DNA of 7,377 nt from an uncultured Holdemanella sp. GTDB lineage: Bacteria > Bacillota_I > Bacilli_A > Erysipelotrichales > Erysipelotrichaceae. The notes below the pieces were generated by a model. It made no database searches. It was not told the DNA's origin and saw only the letters and a list, made by a program, of their open reading frames with translations. Where the stretch lies: NCBI GenBank assembly GCA_900754615.1, contig CAAEDN010000107.1:1-7377 (forward strand), written 5' to 3'. This document shows, piece by piece, positions 6,333-7,377 of the stretch. Both the position numbers and the translations under genes were made by a program. Every line of letters begins with the position of its first letter. Positions within the stretch are counted from its first letter, which is position 1.

Positions 6333-7244
6333 ATGATTTATACAATTACTTTTAACCCCTCTTTAGACTACGTTATTCAAGTCGATCATTTTAAGCCTGG
6401 TATCATTAATAAAACAAAATTCGAAGAAATCCTTCCGGGAGGAAAAGGCATTAATGTTTCAATTGTCCTATCCAATCTTGGACACGAAAGTACAGCCCTA
6501 GGTTTTATGGCAGGTTTTACAGGGAAAGAAATTGAACATCGATTAGAGAGTTATGGAGCTAAAACGGATTTTATTCATGTAAAAAAAGGATTATCACGTA
6601 TTAATGTAAAGATGAAGTCGGATGAAGAAACAGAAATCAATGGTATGGGGCCTGATATTCAGCCAGAAGACATTCAAGAATTATTCAATCAATTAGATGA
6701 TCTAACAGATAAAGATATCCTCGTCATTTCAGGAAGCATTCCAAGTACTTTACCAGATACAATGTATGAACAGATCATGGAACGTGTTCAGAAAAAGAAA
6801 ATAAAAGTTGTTGTCGATGCAACAAACAACCTATTATTAAAAGTATTAAAATATAAACCTTTCTTAATTAAACCAAACAATCATGAATTAGGTGAAATCT
6901 TTAATGTCGAATTAAACACTCGAGATGATGTCATTCCTTACGCCAAAAAGCTACAGGAAATGGGTGCTCAAAACGTATTGATTTCTATGGCAGGACAAGG
7001 TGCGGTGCTTGTAAGTGATAATAATGAAGTGATTCAAAGTAATGCACCAAAAGGAATCGTAGTAAATTCAGTTGGTGCTGGCGATTCGATGGTTGCAGGT
7101 TTTCTTGCAGGATATTTAGAAACAAACGACTATGATAAAGCATTCATCAATGGTTTGTGTTGTGGTAGTGCAAGTGCCTTCCAAGTAGGTCTTGCGACAA
7201 AAGAAGATGTAGAAAACATAAAGAAAACTCTTAGCGAAAACTAA
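6333..7244 (+). CDS. fruK: 1-phosphofructokinase, PfkB family
   Basis: This 303-residue cytosolic PfkB-type sugar kinase has the usual length for FruK (about 300-310). It starts with the 1-phosphofructokinase/LacC-type ITFNPSLDYV (5-14). It has the substrate-binding PGGKGINVS (35-43), the KPNNHEL stretch (180-186), and the nucleotide/catalytic motif SVGAGDSMVAGF (246-257) with catalytic base D251. The ending GSASAFQVGLATKEDV (278-293) is typical of FruK. The expected reaction is ATP plus fructose-1-phosphate to fructose-1,6-bisphosphate; tagatose-6-phosphate kinase (LacC) is the close alternative. ATG 6333 has AAGGAGA at 6321-6327, 5 bases away. It stands alone on the + strand, divergent from the hexitol operon and sharing its regulatory region. 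No fructose PTS gene (fruA) is beside it, unlike the standard fruRKA operon. This suggests that its fructose-1-phosphate comes from the neighbouring dehydrogenase. Confidence 0.9.
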   Translation: MIYTITFNPSLDYVIQVDHFKPGIINKTKFEEILPGGKGINVSIVLSNLGHESTALGFMAGFTGKEIEHRLESYGAKTDFIHVKKGLSRINVKMKSDEETEINGMGPDIQPEDIQELFNQLDDLTDKDILVISGSIPSTLPDTMYEQIMERVQKKKIKVVVDATNNLLLKVLKYKPFLIKPNNHELGEIFNVELNTRDDVIPYAKKLQEMGAQNVLISMAGQGAVLVSDNNEVIQSNAPKGIVVNSVGAGDSMVAGFLAGYLETNDYDKAFINGLCCGSASAFQVGLATKEDVENIKKTLSEN

Positions 7245-7251
7245 GAGTTTC

Positions 7252-7286
7252 AGACTGTTGACAAAGTGACTGTCGACAGTCTTTTT
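7252..7286 (+). terminator. Rho-independent terminator of the kinase gene
   Basis: A 12-bp stem (7252-7263 with 7271-7282, one G-U pair) with a 7-base loop is followed by TTTT (7283-7286). The right arm is part of a perfect 14-bp DNA palindrome GACTGTCGACAGTC (7268-7281). A second hairpin, AAACTCTTAG/CTAAGAGTTT (7225-7234 and 7241-7250), spans the stop codon just upstream. It lacks a U tail on the + strand, so it may protect the message or act on the - strand. Confidence 0.8.
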
Positions 7287-7301
7287 AAAATCTGATAGAA
7301 T
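7273..7301 (+). promoter_or_regulatory. Promoter for a feature beyond the window, overlapping the kinase terminator
   Basis: -35 TCGACA (7273-7278, 5 of 6) and -10 TAGAAT (7296-7301, 5 of 6) have an optimal 17-bp spacer and an extended -10 TG at 7293-7294. Predicted start is near 7308. The -35 is inside the terminator stem of the kinase. No gene it could drive begins clearly within the window. Confidence 0.6.
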
Positions 7302-7306
7302 ATCTG

Positions 7307-7354
7307 TGGCAGAAACGTACTTCATAAACCCAAAAATAGTCGACGTTTCTGCCA
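7307..7354 (+). repeat. Perfect 12-bp inverted repeat at the predicted transcript start
   Basis: TGGCAGAAACGT (7307-7318) and ACGTTTCTGCCA (7343-7354) are exact reverse complements separated by 24 bases. There is no T run after it, so it is not an ordinary terminator. It begins at the predicted +1 of the promoter at 7273-7301, so the RNA would carry a hairpin at its 5' end. A terminal inverted repeat of a mobile element or a palindromic protein site are the alternatives. Confidence 0.6.
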
Positions 7355-7377
7355 TTTATTATGCCAAAAATGATATA

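Noticed and set aside
7116..7355. - strand open frame of 79 codons overlapping the kinase 3' end
   Set aside because: Its start lies in the inverted repeat and its body is antisense to the FruK C-terminus and terminator; no ribosome site was seen.
7361..7377. ATG at 7361 as the start of a gene running off the window
   Set aside because: There is no Shine-Dalgarno upstream and only five codons are visible, too few to support a call.

Overview
The window is low-GC, gene-dense DNA with strong AGGAGG-type ribosome binding sites, sigma-A-like promoters (several with an extended -10 TG) and short U-tailed terminator hairpins. TGG encodes Trp and TGA is not read through. This points to a low-GC Gram-positive (Bacillota). 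The protein set would fit a gut Erysipelotrichia- or Clostridia-type anaerobe, but that finer placement is inference from familiarity and not from any marker in the window.

Left part, + strand (1-2215): the nearly complete end of a tRNA-Glu(UUC) gene with encoded CCA and its terminator; an 11-TM neurotransmitter:sodium symporter (NSS/SNF) family amino-acid transporter with its own extended -10 promoter and terminator; and a small LOG-family nucleotide phosphoribohydrolase. The LOG gene converges on the next operon and shares one terminator hairpin with it.

Right part (2215-7244) is a divergent sugar-alcohol locus. On the - strand, in transcription order, lie a SorE-like (L-sorbose-1-phosphate reductase type) medium-chain dehydrogenase, a DeoR-family regulator and a full-length mannitol-type PTS permease EIICBA. 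On the + strand, divergent from the dehydrogenase, is a 1-phosphofructokinase. The 158-bp divergent region holds a TTGACA-type promoter for the operon, a TATAAT -10 for the kinase, and three copies of a 13-bp motif (TGTTRTTTCRMAA) placed as operators would be. A canonical mannitol-1-phosphate 5-dehydrogenase (MtlD) and an MtlR activator are absent from the window.

The most interesting reading is a mannitol route that does not go through fructose-6-phosphate. EIICBA would make mannitol-1-phosphate, the SorE-like enzyme would oxidise C2 (next to the phosphate, as SorE does) to give fructose-1-phosphate, and the neighbouring 1-phosphofructokinase would make fructose-1,6-bisphosphate, bypassing both MtlD and 6-phosphofructokinase. 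This is a hypothesis from gene content and substrate stereochemistry.

The last 130 bp contain the kinase terminator. Overlapping it is a good extended -10 promoter whose predicted transcript begins with a perfect 12-bp inverted repeat; what it drives lies beyond the window.
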